From assembly GCA_028023455.1 (NCBI GenBank), contig JAQFVV010013370.1:1-64000 (forward strand): a DNA stretch of 64,000 nucleotides, written 5' to 3'. This stretch comes from Epiperipatus broadwayi. Lineage: Eukaryota > Onychophora > Udeonychophora > Euonychophora > Peripatidae. Numbering within the stretch: position 1 is the stretch's first letter; each line of letters begins with the position of its first letter. Of this stretch, positions 1-12,913 are shown in pieces. The notes under the pieces were generated by a model. It was not told where the DNA came from. It did no database searches and saw only the letters and a program-made list of their open reading frames with translations. A program made the position numbers and the translations under genes.

Positions 1-12
1 TATTGTTGAAAC

Positions 13-790
<778 letters not shown>

Positions 791-985
791 ATTGTGGTCT
801 GGGCCAACTGATGAATGCTGATTCAGCATGAAATGACATCTTGAGAATCATAGATTTTTTTCCATGTCTTTGGTCATATGTTTATAATTACATCTCACCA
901 TAAGATGTTAAAAGTAGATAAAACCAATCCCTATCTTGTGTGAGAGTTGTTTAGTAAAAATTACACTATAGAAATGTTATTCATT
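791..985 (+). repeat. Hammerhead repeat family C, partial copy
   Basis: The first 65 bases hold a decayed hammerhead: CTGATGA, a stem II (ATGCTG/CAGCAT around ATT), then GAAA and a stem III spoiled by one extra base (ATGACAT). The 10.1-11.1 pair is A-T instead of G-C. The following body (TTACATCTCACC..., AGATGTTAAAAGTAGATA, ...ACTATAGAAATGTTATTCATTA) matches the bodies at 51705-51830 and 52256-52390, so this is the same family. Activity is unlikely because of the stem III insertion. Confidence 0.7.
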
Positions 986-1373
986 ATTATAAAGTGCATA
1001 CACTTTCAATACAATCTAAAAACATTATTAGTAAATATTGTCACTTATAGTGCTCTGAGAAAGAAAAATGTGTGCTATCGTATTATAAAATGTATTAAAT
1101 TTACAAATTTTAATGTTTCTATTTTTTTGTTATTTCCATTATTTTTAGATAGAATATTATTGAAATAGTATATATTGACATTAACATATTTAGTAGCTTC
1201 ATTGTATTATTGATTTCTCATTAAATATTAATATAAAATATCATTTTATATTATGAATGCCTTTCAAAATCAAGTTTTTTATGATGTTTTTTAGATTATA
1301 TAAAATGATTCTAGATTGAAAACAGATAGAATCACTGACAAATGAATTATAATTAAAGCAGAGAAGAAGATAG

Positions 1374-1413
1374 AGCTCTGATGAAGACTGCTGGACAGTC
1401 AAAACTGTAAGGA
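1374..1413 (+). ncRNA. Family-D hammerhead-like motif, decayed
   Basis: CTCTGATGAAGACTGC followed by TGGACAGTC and AAAACTGT. A 5-bp stem (GACTG/CAGTC) lies between CTGATGA and AAAA, where a hammerhead needs GAAA, so the G12 base is lost. The same motif recurs at 43054, 60240, 60796 and 60979. Confidence 0.45.
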
Positions 1414-1909
1414 AAATAAATAAATTTTAAGAAAATTTGTTGCATTAAAGTGTATATGAAAAAAGTGTTATAAGCAATATATATATAATTATAATACTAA
1501 AAAAATTAAATTAGATTGAGTATTTAATATGTTACATATGCATGAGGTCTTCAGCAAAGTTGAATTAACTAGGCAAAATGTAAACAAGCAATCATATGTC
1601 TTTTTTATTAATGAACTTGTAGAGTTTCTAACCAGAAGATGGAATCTCCAGTAACTTTATTAAGCTTTTTAATTTTGGCACTGTGACTATAGATTCGATA
1701 GTTATTAACTATATTTGTGTTTGTCATCTTCCGTATAGCTGTGGTTGCTAAATTTTGTTTATAAAGTGGATGAGAGCTTCAAAAATGAGTTGTCCTGAAT
1801 CTATTAATGAGATTCCAGTAATCTATAGGAAAATCAAATCAAGCTGTCTCTATTGTTATATTTGAAAAAAAAAAAAAAATTAGATCCTCATAGGAAGTCT
1901 ATTTTTGAC
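1414..1909. other. AT-rich DNA, nothing recognised
   Basis: No feature I can support, apart from a poly(A) run near 1866-1879. Confidence 0.5.
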
Positions 1910-2441
1910 CAGGGCCTTACAGACAAAATGCAAGGCCTGGGGCAACTAATATTTTAGAGGCCCTTCAAAATTTAAAGTAAGAATGCAAGGAGAAAGAGGG
2001 AAGAAATGAAAGTTTTTGCTTACAGGGCTGAAAACAACTCCAGGAGCTATTAGTTACAAGTTGCAGAAACAAGCAAGCAGAACAGATCCAAATAGCACCT
2101 AGATAGGGTAGATTCACTCTAGCACTGTTAGTATTGTAAAATACTGTTAACACAGAACTAACTGACAGGGAGCTGAGATTATTATTTCTGCTGTTTGCTG
2201 AGTGCTGCAGTTGTTTTCATTGCAGAGACATCAAATTGGCATTTTATCCCTAAACTGGCTTACATTTTTGATTTGTGATATGCCTGCTTGGAAAAGTTTT
2301 TCTCAAATATTTTTTTGGAAAATTTAACTGTAAAATTAAAGTCATTCTTACAAGCTGTGACATCGCTTTGCCTTCTATATTTTTGCTTAACATATTGAGT
2401 TGCCAAGATGGGTCCCTAATATTGTGAGATCCCTGACCCTG
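1910..2441. mobile_element. Non-autonomous hAT element (532 bp)
   Basis: It begins CAGGGCC and ends GACCCTG, with GC-richer subterminal blocks (GGCCTGGGGCAACTA at the left, GGGTCCCTAATATTGTGAG at the right). It is flanked by a perfect 8-bp direct repeat, TTTTTGAC (1902-1909 and 2442-2449). An 8-bp duplication with CAGGG-type ends is diagnostic of hAT transposons. There is no transposase frame, so it needs an enzyme made elsewhere. Confidence 0.85.
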
Positions 2442-2449
2442 TTTTTGAC

Positions 2450-3910
2450 TATATATTTTTAGTTAAACATTCACAAAATGTATATTAATTTGAGATGAGT
2501 CATAGATGGAAAAACTATATCTTGAGTTATTGGCAAGTTTGATCTGTTTAAATAACTTAAATTTTTTTTAATGAGATGCTTATTCTCTGGACATCTGGTG
2601 GAGAAATATATAAAAGCAAAGAAACCAACTATACATATACATAATAGTAATATTTATTTGAATTTTAGTAATGTGGATATATATTTTTTTACAAAGTCAT
2701 AGTATTCACTAATAAAATGTTCTAAGATGTTCATAACTTAAATAGTGTTATTTAGCTTTGAAAGGACGTTATTTTTTAAAACCTCTGAGAGACATGGGTT
2801 AAGATTGAGCTTCAATTTACAACAAATAATAATTATTCATCATCAGTGATTATGTGCTATGGCACCAAACCTCTTAAATGTATCATAGTATCTTAATATT
2901 AAATGATTCTTCGAATTCAAAAGATGGCAAAGCAAATATATACTTTGTAACAGTTGTAACTCATAATTAAAGAAATCATTTTCTTCTTTATATTTGAAAT
3001 TTGAGGTATCCAACTATAAAAAATTTATCAATATTGAATGATATTTGTGCCTTTGGATTTAATGTTATGGATCAGTCTATATTATTTTCTATTAAATCTA
3101 TTTAATATTTGAACTCTTATAGTGGAAGAGAGTGGAAGGATTAAGTGCACCCGCCTATTATGCTTTTGAAACAAGTTTAAAATCTGGATGCAGTTTGAAA
3201 ATTTTTTACTTTTCTTATAGGATTAACACTTTTTAAAGAGCCATACAAACTTGTTCTCTGATTAAATGTTACTAAATGGTATTAATGTTCTCTTATTTGA
3301 AGCTATAAAGAAAAACTATGAAATTTTATATTAACTTACATCAAAATATTTTCTTCATTATTCATCTGAAAAGAATATGAAGAGGAGTTTTGTCTGCGAT
3401 AGCTGTTTAATAAAACTTGTTAAGAGCTATTAATACTCATTATCATCACCGGAATCAGGGATCTACAAGATAATATGGGAAGGTACTCATTATCATCACC
3501 GTAAAATAACTAATCACATTAAATATAAAAGAAATACAATGAATAAGAATATAAAGATAAATGAGATACATTGAATAAGATGAATGAGTCAGCATGAGCA
3601 AAAACATAAGATGCATCTTCAGCATTATAGAAGAATAATTCAATCAAAATTCAACAACAATCAACAAAATCGATGGTCAACCTTGTGATTGAATTTAAAG
3701 GACATTTACTACAAAATAGGCTACTTATCTAGTTACTACTAAATTCAGGAAAGAATATAACACAACTATTTGAATGCACGTAATTAAGTGGTAATTTGTT
3801 ACTCATCCTAATAAATTTTTTTTGCTTATGATGATTATCATCAATGCTCAGAACTATTAATGCATTATAACTTTATCTTTCTTATTGCATTGCTAAATCC
3901 ATATAATAGT
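2450..3910. other. AT-rich DNA, nothing recognised
   Basis: No gene visible. A short motif (TACTCATTATCATCACCG) is repeated at 3432 and 3485. Confidence 0.5.
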
Positions 3911-3987
3911 AATATTATTTATGTTCTTTATTACTTTTTATAATGCACTTAGCATCCTAAAAAGTAATAAAGAACATAAATAATATT
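3911..3987. repeat. Perfect 30-bp inverted repeat (hairpin)
   Basis: Arms 3911-3940 and 3958-3987 are exact reverse complements around a 17-base loop. A stem of this length with no mismatch suggests a recent origin or a small foldback element. There are no flanking duplications that I can support. Confidence 0.9.
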
Positions 3988-6002
3988 AAAACTATGCTAT
4001 TAATGTACTGGCCAAACTATAAACTAAACTTCCTGTAGTTCATGGACTTTAAAGGCAATACTTTGGTGCTAACCAGGGTTATCATTTGGATGTCCATATA
4101 CCAACACACTATCTACATCCATATAACTAACCATTATGCTCTAATCTAGCTCCAGAAGGAAGAAATCTATGAACTGATATGGTGAGCAAGAGGTAAATAA
4201 CTATAACAGCTATCCTAATTTATTTTAAAATAACATTACTATTATTTTTGGTCCAACATGTGTTTGGCATTTTACCATGAAAGATTGCTGAGAGGGAATG
4301 TGTTTTATAAAATATAATGATATATATAAAAATTAAGATTTTTAATTAATAAACAAGATTTATTATTTTTATTGTAACTACTCTGATATTTAAGAAAATG
4401 TACATGTAGATTTTTTTAAGATAAGGAAATAGTGTAATTAACTAGAGGGGAAAGGAGGTGTGAGATTTTGTCTCCCTAATTAAATATGGCCAATCGGAAT
4501 GTTGAACACCAATATGAACTTAACCTAAATGAAAAAAAAAGTTAGAAATTGTATATAATCAAATCTTTATTTAAATTGGGTAGAGTATTCATTTATTTTG
4601 GATGATGAGGTTAGGTTACTTCACCATCAGAAATGAATACTATATTAAAGATAGTATTAACTATGTATATAATTTATGATTAATATAAAAAAATAATTAT
4701 AATAAAAATAAGCTTTGTAGGAGAATTAAAATCTTGCAGAGATAAAGAAAAGTGCCAATAGATACTTGTGGATGGAGACAGACCAGGGGTATAATAAGGT
4801 AATATTGAGAACCTTAATTCATTCCTTCTTCACTTCATCAAGATTTTTGATGAATTTTGATAATTAGAGTGCTGTATTCTTCATTGAGTGGTGTATCACA
4901 GAGAAAGATCAGAAAATTTTAAAAAAATGTTTTGCCGTATGTTTATTTTTACCTGTAGGTGTAATTCAAACCAGACACATTGCTAAACAGATATGGACAC
5001 CAATATTTTCTTCCTAGCCTAAAATTAAACAGATGACTTGATTCAAAAACCCATACATATATAATAATGACCATAACAAGATAATGAGAAAAACAACCAG
5101 TTGTTAAATATATGCAAAGAAATGATAGGTAAGAGTAATAATAGCTCTATACTTAACTTTAATGTTTACCTGAACTAGTAATATAAACTTTAATCAACTA
5201 AAAAGTCCGATGAATTAAACTATTATTGCTAACAGAATACCTAATTAAATTTGTAATTAAGAATGTGTTATATATTGTAACGCTAGTGAGATATATGTTA
5301 TAAATCTCACATATTTGGTAATTTAAAATAAATAAAAAAATAGTTTGAAAAAAAGAAATAGATTTGAAAAAATGTAAAAGTTTGCAGCATTTTCTTTTAA
5401 AATAAAAATGCTTATTAAGAATAGGATGGAGAAAAAGAATCAGGTGAGATAAAGATTTTAAAATCCCATTCTTTTTATAAATTAAATTTAAAAAAAAAAA
5501 ATAAATGTTAAAAAAATAATAAATATGGAATGTTCAAAATAAAACTGACAATAGATTTAATTAGAAAATCTTATAAACTAGCTCATTTGCTTGAATGTGC
5601 ACACTAAATGTCCATAGCAGTACACAGTATGTACACATTGCAAGCATGTTGGCCACATAAAAGCTGCTTGGTTTACATGAAAACAATAAATCCATTCCAA
5701 AAATTCAGAAAGGTAATTTAAAATCTAAGAAACAAAATGTCTGTGTAAACTATGTGTGACATTGACTCTGCTTTTAAACACAGAATTCTTATTAATGATA
5801 TGCCTGTAACAATGAACTGGACACTGGTCTGCAGCGTCCATTGGGTCAAAAATACATGGGCTATTATTAATATGAAAAATAAATACCAGTTACAGTTTAG
5901 CATCAAAACAATTAATGATTACCAAGCAATCTATTAGTACTCTTGTGTCAGGCAACAGTGAAAGTTACATGACCAATAAAACTAGATATCTGCATCTTAG
6001 TA
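3988..6002. other. AT-rich DNA, nothing recognised
   Basis: Short overlapping frames on both strands around 5718-5937 are chance. No repeat family identified. Confidence 0.5.
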
Positions 6003-6470
6003 GTGCCATCTTGTGCTAACAAGAGCAACCAATGGATGCCAGAAGGCTTGTGCATAAAATCCCTATCTAGTGCCTACTCATCCAATATCCCCAGACTAGT
6101 TTCTGGCTTGTGGCATTCATCAGTGAGGAGCCTTGGATCTGAGAGCACTGCACCTAGCCTACTCATCCAATATCCCCAGACTAGTTTCTGGCTTGTGGCA
6201 TTCATCAGTGAGGAGCCTTCGATCTGAGAGCACTGCACCTAGGCTCCTCACTGATGAATGCCCTAAGTCAGAAATTAGTCTGCGGATATTGGATGAGTAG
6301 GCACTAGATAGGGATTTTATGCACAAGCCTTTTGGCATCCATTGATTGCTCTTGTTAGCACAAGATGGCACTACTATATGGAGAGTTTTGCTTTGTTTTG
6401 GATTGTTTAATAACAATTATTGTGCTAGTATGAGATAGTGATCATGTGATATCTGCATCTTGTTGTATCT
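6003..6470. repeat. Hammerhead repeat family B, inverted copies with an 85-bp duplication
   Basis: Positions 6003-6235 carry the family-B unit in minus orientation, with an 85-bp segment directly duplicated (starts at 6073 and 6158). From 6236 the same sequence runs in plus orientation, which makes a foldback. Three hammerhead-like cores result: minus at 6082-6136 and 6167-6221, plus at 6240-6291. The outer right end has the family's terminal motif (GATAGTGATCATGTGAT). It matches the loci at 27485, 29845 and 34080. Confidence 0.85.
6082..6136 (-). ncRNA. Hammerhead-like ribozyme, family B
   Basis: On the minus strand: stem I strand CCAAGGCTCCTCA, core CTGATGA, a weak stem II (TGC/GCC), GAA, palindromic stem III ACTAGT, C17, then TGGGGATATTGG closing stem I. 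Stem I pairs TCCTCA with TGGGGA and CCAA with TTGG around an internal loop. Stem II is poor in this copy, so activity is doubtful. Confidence 0.5.
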
Positions 6471-6725
6471 GCTGTTAAGCAGAGCAATTTATTAGACATA
6501 ACTTGTTTAATCACTTAAATTTTATAGTGACTAAAGTAAATTGGCTCACAACAATCCAAACAGGTTCTAACCAGAAAGAGATTAATAATCTGGGTTTAAA
6601 CTCTAAACTATTGCATGAAACTAAAAGTGCAAAAATCAGATAGGCACTTGTGTCATATGCTGCAAGTTATAAAGAAACCACAAAATGGATTTATTCAATG
6701 AGATCAAAGTTAAAAGATTACAAAC

Positions 6726-7040
6726 ATGTTTCAAGCTGCTGATAAAGAACATCATCATCACAGAAACAAAATAAGGTTAAATTACATGTTAACAGCCATC
6801 ACCAAAGCCTCATCAGATGACAAAGATTGGCAAGCCAACAGTGATGAGTCATCAGCCAGCTGTGATGAACCTACAGTTCCAAAGCCAGTCATCAATAAAT
6901 CTTCATCAACTGACAAAAAGTTGCAAGCCATCAGTGGTGAGTTAACAGCCAGCTGCAAGAAATCTACAGTTTTGGGATCTACAAACAATGATAATGGACT
7001 TGCTGAAAATATCACCAATACAAATGAAACTACAAAGTGA
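6726..7040 (+). CDS. Unrecognised Ser/Thr/Asp-rich reading frame, 104 codons
   Basis: The frame opens with ATG and a His run (HHHH, residues 9-12). It contains two imperfect internal repeats of about 30 residues, one starting SSDDKDWQANSDESSASC and the other SSSTDKKLQAISGELTASC. That hydrophilic, repeated character is unusual for chance AT-rich DNA and could mark a fragment of a transposon or a host exon. I see no domain, signal peptide or membrane segment, and no splice sites I trust. It follows the family-B repeat by about 250 bp. It may still be non-coding. Confidence 0.25.
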   Translation: MFQAADKEHHHHRNKIRLNYMLTAITKASSDDKDWQANSDESSASCDEPTVPKPVINKSSSTDKKLQAISGELTASCKKSTVLGSTNNDNGLAENITNTNETTK

Positions 7041-8825
7041 AGAAGATGACTATCAATGCACCTGCATGACTACATTATCCAGGGCTAATTTTAGCCATAG
7101 GGAGGAAATGCCATATTTTATCTTGGCTTCAAATAATGAACTAGTCCAGATTCCATCTTATCTAGGTTGAATTAAGTATTCATCACCATGAACCTATGTG
7201 TATTACAGGATTGTAAACTAGTAGAACCAAACATTAACATGAGGCAGCTGTCATAATACAGCTGAATGTATCATTGGACTTACTCATAAGATAGGCTGGC
7301 CAAAATCCAAATGGAAATGGTAGGAAACTTATAAGGGCAATTGCAGTCTTTTTTTTAATAGTTCACTACAGAACTTGAAGCTATACCTTGCCAACAGTAG
7401 CAGGCAGAGTATAGCCATTGCAAAATATATTATAAATGAGAGTGTATATGTGTATTTTATTTGGCAATAAATATAATTTCAAAAATGTATTTGCACGTGT
7501 TTGTAACTACATGAGTTTGTGTTTATTAAATCATAAATATATATAATCCAGACTAAACACAACATTAGGCGTTTGGTCATATAAATTTATTTTTACTCAT
7601 TGTTAAAGTCTATCTTGTGTTGTAAGATTTGATCTTATTCCATTTCTAAAGTTTAAAATTGACCATTAAGGATGATGCTTTACATTGAGAGAGTATTGGG
7701 ATATAAAAAGGTTAACAAAGAATGGAAATGTGGATAAACTTTTCGTTAGCCAAAAAAAATGTCTTCCTAATTGAAATGAATTAATTTGTTGCCTATATAG
7801 ACAGTGTTTGATTAACGAAATATAATAGTTAGATTCATCAAAAGAGGGGATCATCAATGATGATCTATGTGACTGGCACATGCTCAGTAGACACGTACTA
7901 TTGTGTAATAAAATTATGCTATTTAAAATTATTAATATCTAAAAAGCCATGGTATAAAAATTTGACGGTCAGAGAAATGTTATTATAGATATAACAATCA
8001 CTTTATATATTGCAAACAATTAAAGAACTGACTTGTCTGAATTGATGTAATAGGTATTATGGGTTAGATTATATGATGATGATTCAATCAGGTTGTCACA
8101 TAAAATATAAACAAAGAAATAAAAAAAAAAGATAAATAAGTAAATAAAATATGTATATTAATAAAACCAGCAACCAACAGAACTGATTTACGCATAAATG
8201 ATTCTTTCCTCCTGTTGGTTATTCTATTAGAGTATGTTTATATGTGTCATGGCATAGCTACTGCTTGAAAGCATGCAGGTAAAACATAGCTGTGTCATAT
8301 TTCATATGCACATGTTAGCTATATAAGCTATATAATATGATGGCTGTGATGACAGAAATGAAATTCTAGATAAATCTAATCGAATCTTTAAATTAAAGCT
8401 AACTCAAAGATAAAATATCTGGTTTTTAAGGAATCATTACATATTTCTATATTATATAAATACACAATTGAATGGTTTATTGGTCATATGTTTGTAAGAA
8501 GTTTGAATCCTAGAAATAGCAGAATTGATACAACAGTCATAAACGTAGAGTTCCAGAGTTTGTAACTCTGCCAATGCAATAAACCAAGCATTACAATGTA
8601 AATCCATAGTTCATTGCTTGAAGTTTAAACATTAGACATGGTAGGATTGGGTATGATCAATGGACATTAAGCTTTAGAGATTGCATCCATACTACAGCAC
8701 TAAATCACAAATGGTTTTTATTGTTTATAAAATAAATGCAAGAAATTTATTCATTTCAATATTTTTACTTATATTGATGCATAATGATTGGATTATAATG
8801 GCAATATTTTTATTGTAACTTTTAT
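7041..8825. other. AT-rich DNA, nothing recognised
   Basis: No gene, RNA or repeat family that I can support. Confidence 0.5.
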
Positions 8826-9147
8826 TAAGCTCAAAGAAGTATGGAGAGATGCATAATGGGAGTAACAAGAAGAGATCGAAAGGTATTACTAACCTCATTG
8901 AAAAAATTAAAAGATTGGAATTGGGCTGGACATATTGCTAGAAAAGTTGATAATAGATGGACAATTGAAATCTTAAACTGGATTCCAAGAGATTGTAAAA
9001 GACCCAGAAAGAGACCACATGTGAGATGGATGAAATAAGAAAGTGTGCAGGGGTGATGTGAAGAAGAGAAGCTAAAGATCAGAGAAGATGGATTAACTTG
9101 GAAAGACCTTCATCCTGAAGTGGATTGATAATGGTTGATGATGATTA
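8826..9147 (+). pseudogene. RTE-type LINE, 3' end (C-terminus of ORF)
   Basis: The frame at 8841-9038 reads MGVTRRDRK, then LKDWNWAGHIAR, NRWTIEILNW, IPRDCKRPRKRPHVRWM. This is the conserved C-terminal tail of RTE-clade reverse-transcriptase proteins (WAGHxAR...DxRWT...PRxxKRxxGRPxxRW). The catalytic RT region is absent (5' truncation). The copy ends in the family's GATGATGAT-like tail. A short direct repeat (ATTAAGC) flanks it and may be the target duplication. It has several stops and is non-functional. The same segment occurs at 10434, 16620, 44094, 46600 and 50990. Confidence 0.85.
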
Positions 9148-9150
9148 AGC

Positions 9151-10433
9151 CAACTGCATGTACATTATCAGACTATATATGTATAAATGTTACTTTGTAT
9201 ATATCCATCTTTTATTCTACATTTCATATAACTAATTTGAATATTTTATGCATGTGATCATTTTTAATAATAAGTCAATCTTTTTTTAATATTATATAAA
9301 ATAAACTTTATTAATTACAAATTATGTACATGTATTAACATATGTATTGTGGGAAATTTTTTATATAAGGCATAAGATGCACGGCTTATACAATATAATT
9401 ATTAAGACTAGTGTTTGAAGGTAGTTTTGAAATATAATTTATATCATTTTGAAATAATGAATAACTAAGAAAAATATTGTTTTGCCAAATTTTTCTCATA
9501 GTTATACCACTCTTTATTATTTTATTTTTTTTGGAATGTTATATTTTTGTTGTCAAAAAATGAGCAAGTCACATGGTTCTAATAGTGTGAATAATTAGTA
9601 TGGCAATATATGGATTAAAAGTTTTTGATATTTTTCTCAAGCAGTTTTTTTTACATTAATTATTTGCTTGTAAAGTATGAAGTGTCTTAAAGATGTGAAG
9701 TATTGACATAATTCAGAAATGTGTATCATATCTTCTGGATGACTATGACATAAGATACAGATGAGATACAGATTTAATTTAAAGTGGTTAATGAGGAGGG
9801 TTTTTATAGTAATTGTGTTGAGTAATAAGTTATGCAAAAATTGTAGCCATAATTGGGGAATACACATATTTTTGAATTATATTAAAGTTTTGCCAATTGG
9901 GAGGGTTGCCCTCAGATATCTGTCAGGATATACAATTTTTTCAGATCTTTAAATGAGACACCCAATTAAAGATTTGATGTTAATATACTCACTAGTATGA
10001 TTACTATAAAAAACGAATTGTGTATGGAAGTTGAGCAAGCAATTTTATAGGTGGAAATGGCTTTGAGGGTTGCAATGTATATCTTAGCAAATGATTGTGG
10101 TATTATTAGATCAAAACCACCTTCACAAATAGAGAAAAGAAGCACTTGTAATTGATAGATGTGATGTTGATTCCCAAATATATGATCTTATTGTGGTTGT
10201 GATATTTTTAACAATATTCCTTAAAAGATGCATCCATGGACTATAGTAAGCAAGTATACCATCAGAATAGCTTTGTAATACAAACTTTTACTAGAGGGTA
10301 AACAATTTTGGGCAGAAGAGTTTTATTTTTGTATTGAAGTTGTTTATGACCAGATGATTTAGATGATGCCTTGTGTTTTGGATAAGTTAATTGAAATTCT
10401 AAGAAAACACGATAAGATACAGAAAATTTTAAA
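9151..10433. other. AT-rich DNA, nothing recognised
   Basis: Short frames at 9637-9952 overlap on opposite strands and show no family signature. Confidence 0.5.
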
Positions 10434-11040
10434 TCATCATCATTATTATAAACTAGTATTGATCAATTGAAAGTTGAAAGTCTTAAAAATCAACATTTTT
10501 TAATCCCCAGTCACTAATATAGTCACACATCTCTTTATTTCATCCACCTATCCTATATGTGGTCTCTTTAGATCTTTAACAATATATTGGGATACCTTTC
10601 AAGATTTTACAGTCCATCTACTATCATTTCTTTTATTAACATGTTCATTTCAATCTCTTAATTCTTTCAATAATGCCACTGTTTGTTCTTTTAGCCACTT
10701 CATTTTCTATCTTTACTTGTTATTTCTAAGATACATTTATTTATACTATGAGTGGTCTGAAGTATCTGAATTGCTCTTTTGGTAAGTATCCATGTCTCAG
10801 ATCTATAAATAAGAACGGGTAAAACACATTTATTAAAAACTTTCCTTTTTTAGCTCATGGGCATATTTTCTTTTAATATTAAGTTGTTGTTTTTTTTACC
10901 AAAAGCACTCCTACTGATTTTAATTTCATGATTAATTTTATCCATTTTGTTTCTATTTGTGGTAATACTTGTTAACTTCTTTTAAGTCATCATTATCAAC
11001 TTTTATTTTGCACTGAGAATTAATTTAGAATATGATAATT
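10434..11040 (-). pseudogene. RTE-type LINE, longer 3' fragment
   Basis: Read on the minus strand, the copy includes KVFNKCVLPVLIYRSETWIL followed by TKRAIQILQ, the well-known RTE motif (CVLPxLxYGxETWTLTK), further upstream than in the other copies. The WAGH and PHVRW region follows in decayed form. The lower-coordinate end is a CATCATCATT tail, the reverse complement of the RTE 3' microsatellite. Many stops and frame changes; a dead copy. Confidence 0.8.
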
Positions 11041-11659
11041 AAAACAATATGGACCTATAGATGTGGGCCAGTTGATCTTAAAAATATACTTACTGCTACC
11101 TTATAAAAATAAAGGAGACGAAAATAAAGAGCGAAATAAATATTATAGACAGTCATTGCTATTCACCCACAAACAAAATACTTTCAAGGATTACTTAAGT
11201 TTTCAGACCTGGGTGAATGTCTATCAGATTGTCAATGAGATTTTTACTATCAAAAAATAATATAAACATGCTTTTTCTGGCAAATAATTGCAAATAAAAT
11301 ATCTAACCTCTCTTCCATGTGAAAATAACTATCTACCATTAATAATCAAAAATTTGAGTAAATTCAAATTGATATTAAAAAAAGCATATGTATTAACTTC
11401 AATTTCATTTCCTATATTTAAAATTAATTGTTTTTGAAATTGTTTATTTTTGACTTCTGAAGGACGTGACGTGTAAAGGAAGAATTTAATTTTTTTCTAA
11501 ATTTGCATTGATCTAATGATTGTACTATTTATGTCAATTCAAGTGATGATCTTTAAGTTTTGAAAACAATTTTATAAATAAAAAGCAAAAGATTGAAGGT
11601 ATCAGGAAAATTTGAACCAACCCTTATAGATAAGTATATACATTTTCTACTAACAATTG
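11041..11659. other. AT-rich DNA, nothing recognised
   Basis: One 65-codon frame at 11063-11260 shows no recognisable feature. Confidence 0.45.
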
Positions 11660-11850
11660 TCTTTGGCAGCTCAGTTGGTGAGAGCATTGCCCTAAAATTA
11701 AACGTTCAAGAATCTAAAGGTGTAATTTTGACTCCTATAGTATTATTATCACTGGACAGGTAGCAACATCTGATGAGAAGTGGAAAATAAATACCACTTG
11801 AAATATTGTGTAATCTACTAACCTGTGTTGTCTCTTTGTATGTTATTATT
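11660..11850 (+). repeat. tRNA-like segment followed by hammerhead-like motif
   Basis: TGGCAGCTCAGTTGGTGAGA matches a tRNA D-arm and box A. About 40 bases later a decayed box B can be read (TAATTTTGACTCC). Downstream, at 11771-11813, CTGATGAG is followed by a 6-bp stem (AAGTGG/CCACTT) and GAAA, the order of a hammerhead core. Stem I can partly pair (ACAGGTAG with CTAC..ACCTGT). Stem III is poor. It may be a single SINE combining a Pol III promoter with a ribozyme, or two neighbouring fragments. Confidence 0.45.
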
Positions 11851-12180
11851 AACAATTGTTAGTATTTGACAACTTTAAATAAAATTGAATTTTTTTTAGA
11901 CATTCAACATTTAATGATAGATGATGGAAATAGTCCAATATTTTCACATCCAATATATAATGACTGGTTTATAATGCTAAAAAAATGTAGATATTATCAG
12001 ATAGTGATGGAAGAAAAATATCCAATAGCTTTTATCCTAGATATTCATCAGCATGGAAATATGAATGGTTTTAAATAGTGTGAATTAGATGTTTTTATTT
12101 ATATGCATGTGTGATGGAATGGCAGTTTTTTAAATATCCAAACAAAGATAATCACACATAGAAAATGAGAATTTGAGTCG

Positions 12181-12335
12181 AATATCTTAATTTTTAATTG
12201 ATTTTAAAAGTTATATCTAGTTTAAAAATAATACGATAATCTCTAATCTAATAAATTATTAGCAAGATTGAATAATCTATTTATCTAAAATCAGTGTTGT
12301 CAAAATGCAGAAAGTTTGATGCTTGTAAATTTTAA
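12181..12335 (+). repeat. Possible family-C body fragment
   Basis: GATAATCTCTAATCTAAT and TATTTATCTAAAATCAGTG... resemble the family-C body at 24005-24160 and 51795-51890. No hammerhead core is attached. The hAT element at 12392 lies just downstream. Confidence 0.4.
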
Positions 12336-12391
12336 TAGAAAAGGGAACTTGGGAATTCAGATTCAACACAGACTACAGCGTTCTGCTAATG

Positions 12392-12913
12392 CAGGGGTCC
12401 CCAACCCTATGCCTGCAGGCACCATGGCGCCCACAGATCATTTTACGTGTGCCGCCACTATCCGAACACAATAAAAAATTATTTATCCGATACAAATAAA
12501 TTTAAATTTTAAAATTTCTTATAAATTATTGTATTATATTGTAATCAAATTGTAGGGCATACTATACTTTTACAGTGTAAAAGAGTCTATCTCGACTGAG
12601 TGACGAACATCTTGATGATTGCTTACAAGCAGAAATATCATCATACTCCCCTAATTATGAAGCAACTGCCAATGAAGTGCAGTGCCAAAGATCGCATTGA
12701 CTTGTAATATTATATATAATTTAGTAATTTACATAAAATATAAACATTAATTATACGTTAAAATTTTATTTTTGAAATAAATATTTTTTTGTACATTATG
12801 TGTATTATTAACAATATCCAATTATAATTTTACAGTGAAAAAATAAATGGTGCCCACCACCTGGCCGGTATTATAGAATGTGCTCTTAAGTGCAAAAAGG
12901 TTGGGGACTCCTG
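12392..12913. mobile_element. Non-autonomous hAT element (522 bp)
   Basis: Terminal inverted repeats CAGGGGTCCCCAACC (12392-12406) and GGTTGGGGACTCCTG (12899-12913) differ at one base. A perfect 8-bp direct repeat TGCTAATG flanks them (12384-12391 and 12914-12921). Subterminal GGCGCCCAC and GGTGCCCACC blocks also face each other. The CAGGGGTCCCCAACC end is typical of hAT elements. No transposase frame. Confidence 0.95.

Noticed and set aside
3455-3643. 62-codon minus frame with hydrophobic stretches
   Set aside because: Phe/Ile/Tyr-rich frames of this length are expected by chance in AT-rich DNA; no other coding sign.
6159-6416. 85-codon minus frame across the family-B repeat
   Set aside because: It is the palindromic repeat read through; the mirror frame at 6003-6227 encodes the same words on the other strand.
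8841-9038. Host gene with an RTE-like domain
   Set aside because: The same peptide occurs in six decayed copies with GATGAT tails; it is the 3' end of a LINE.
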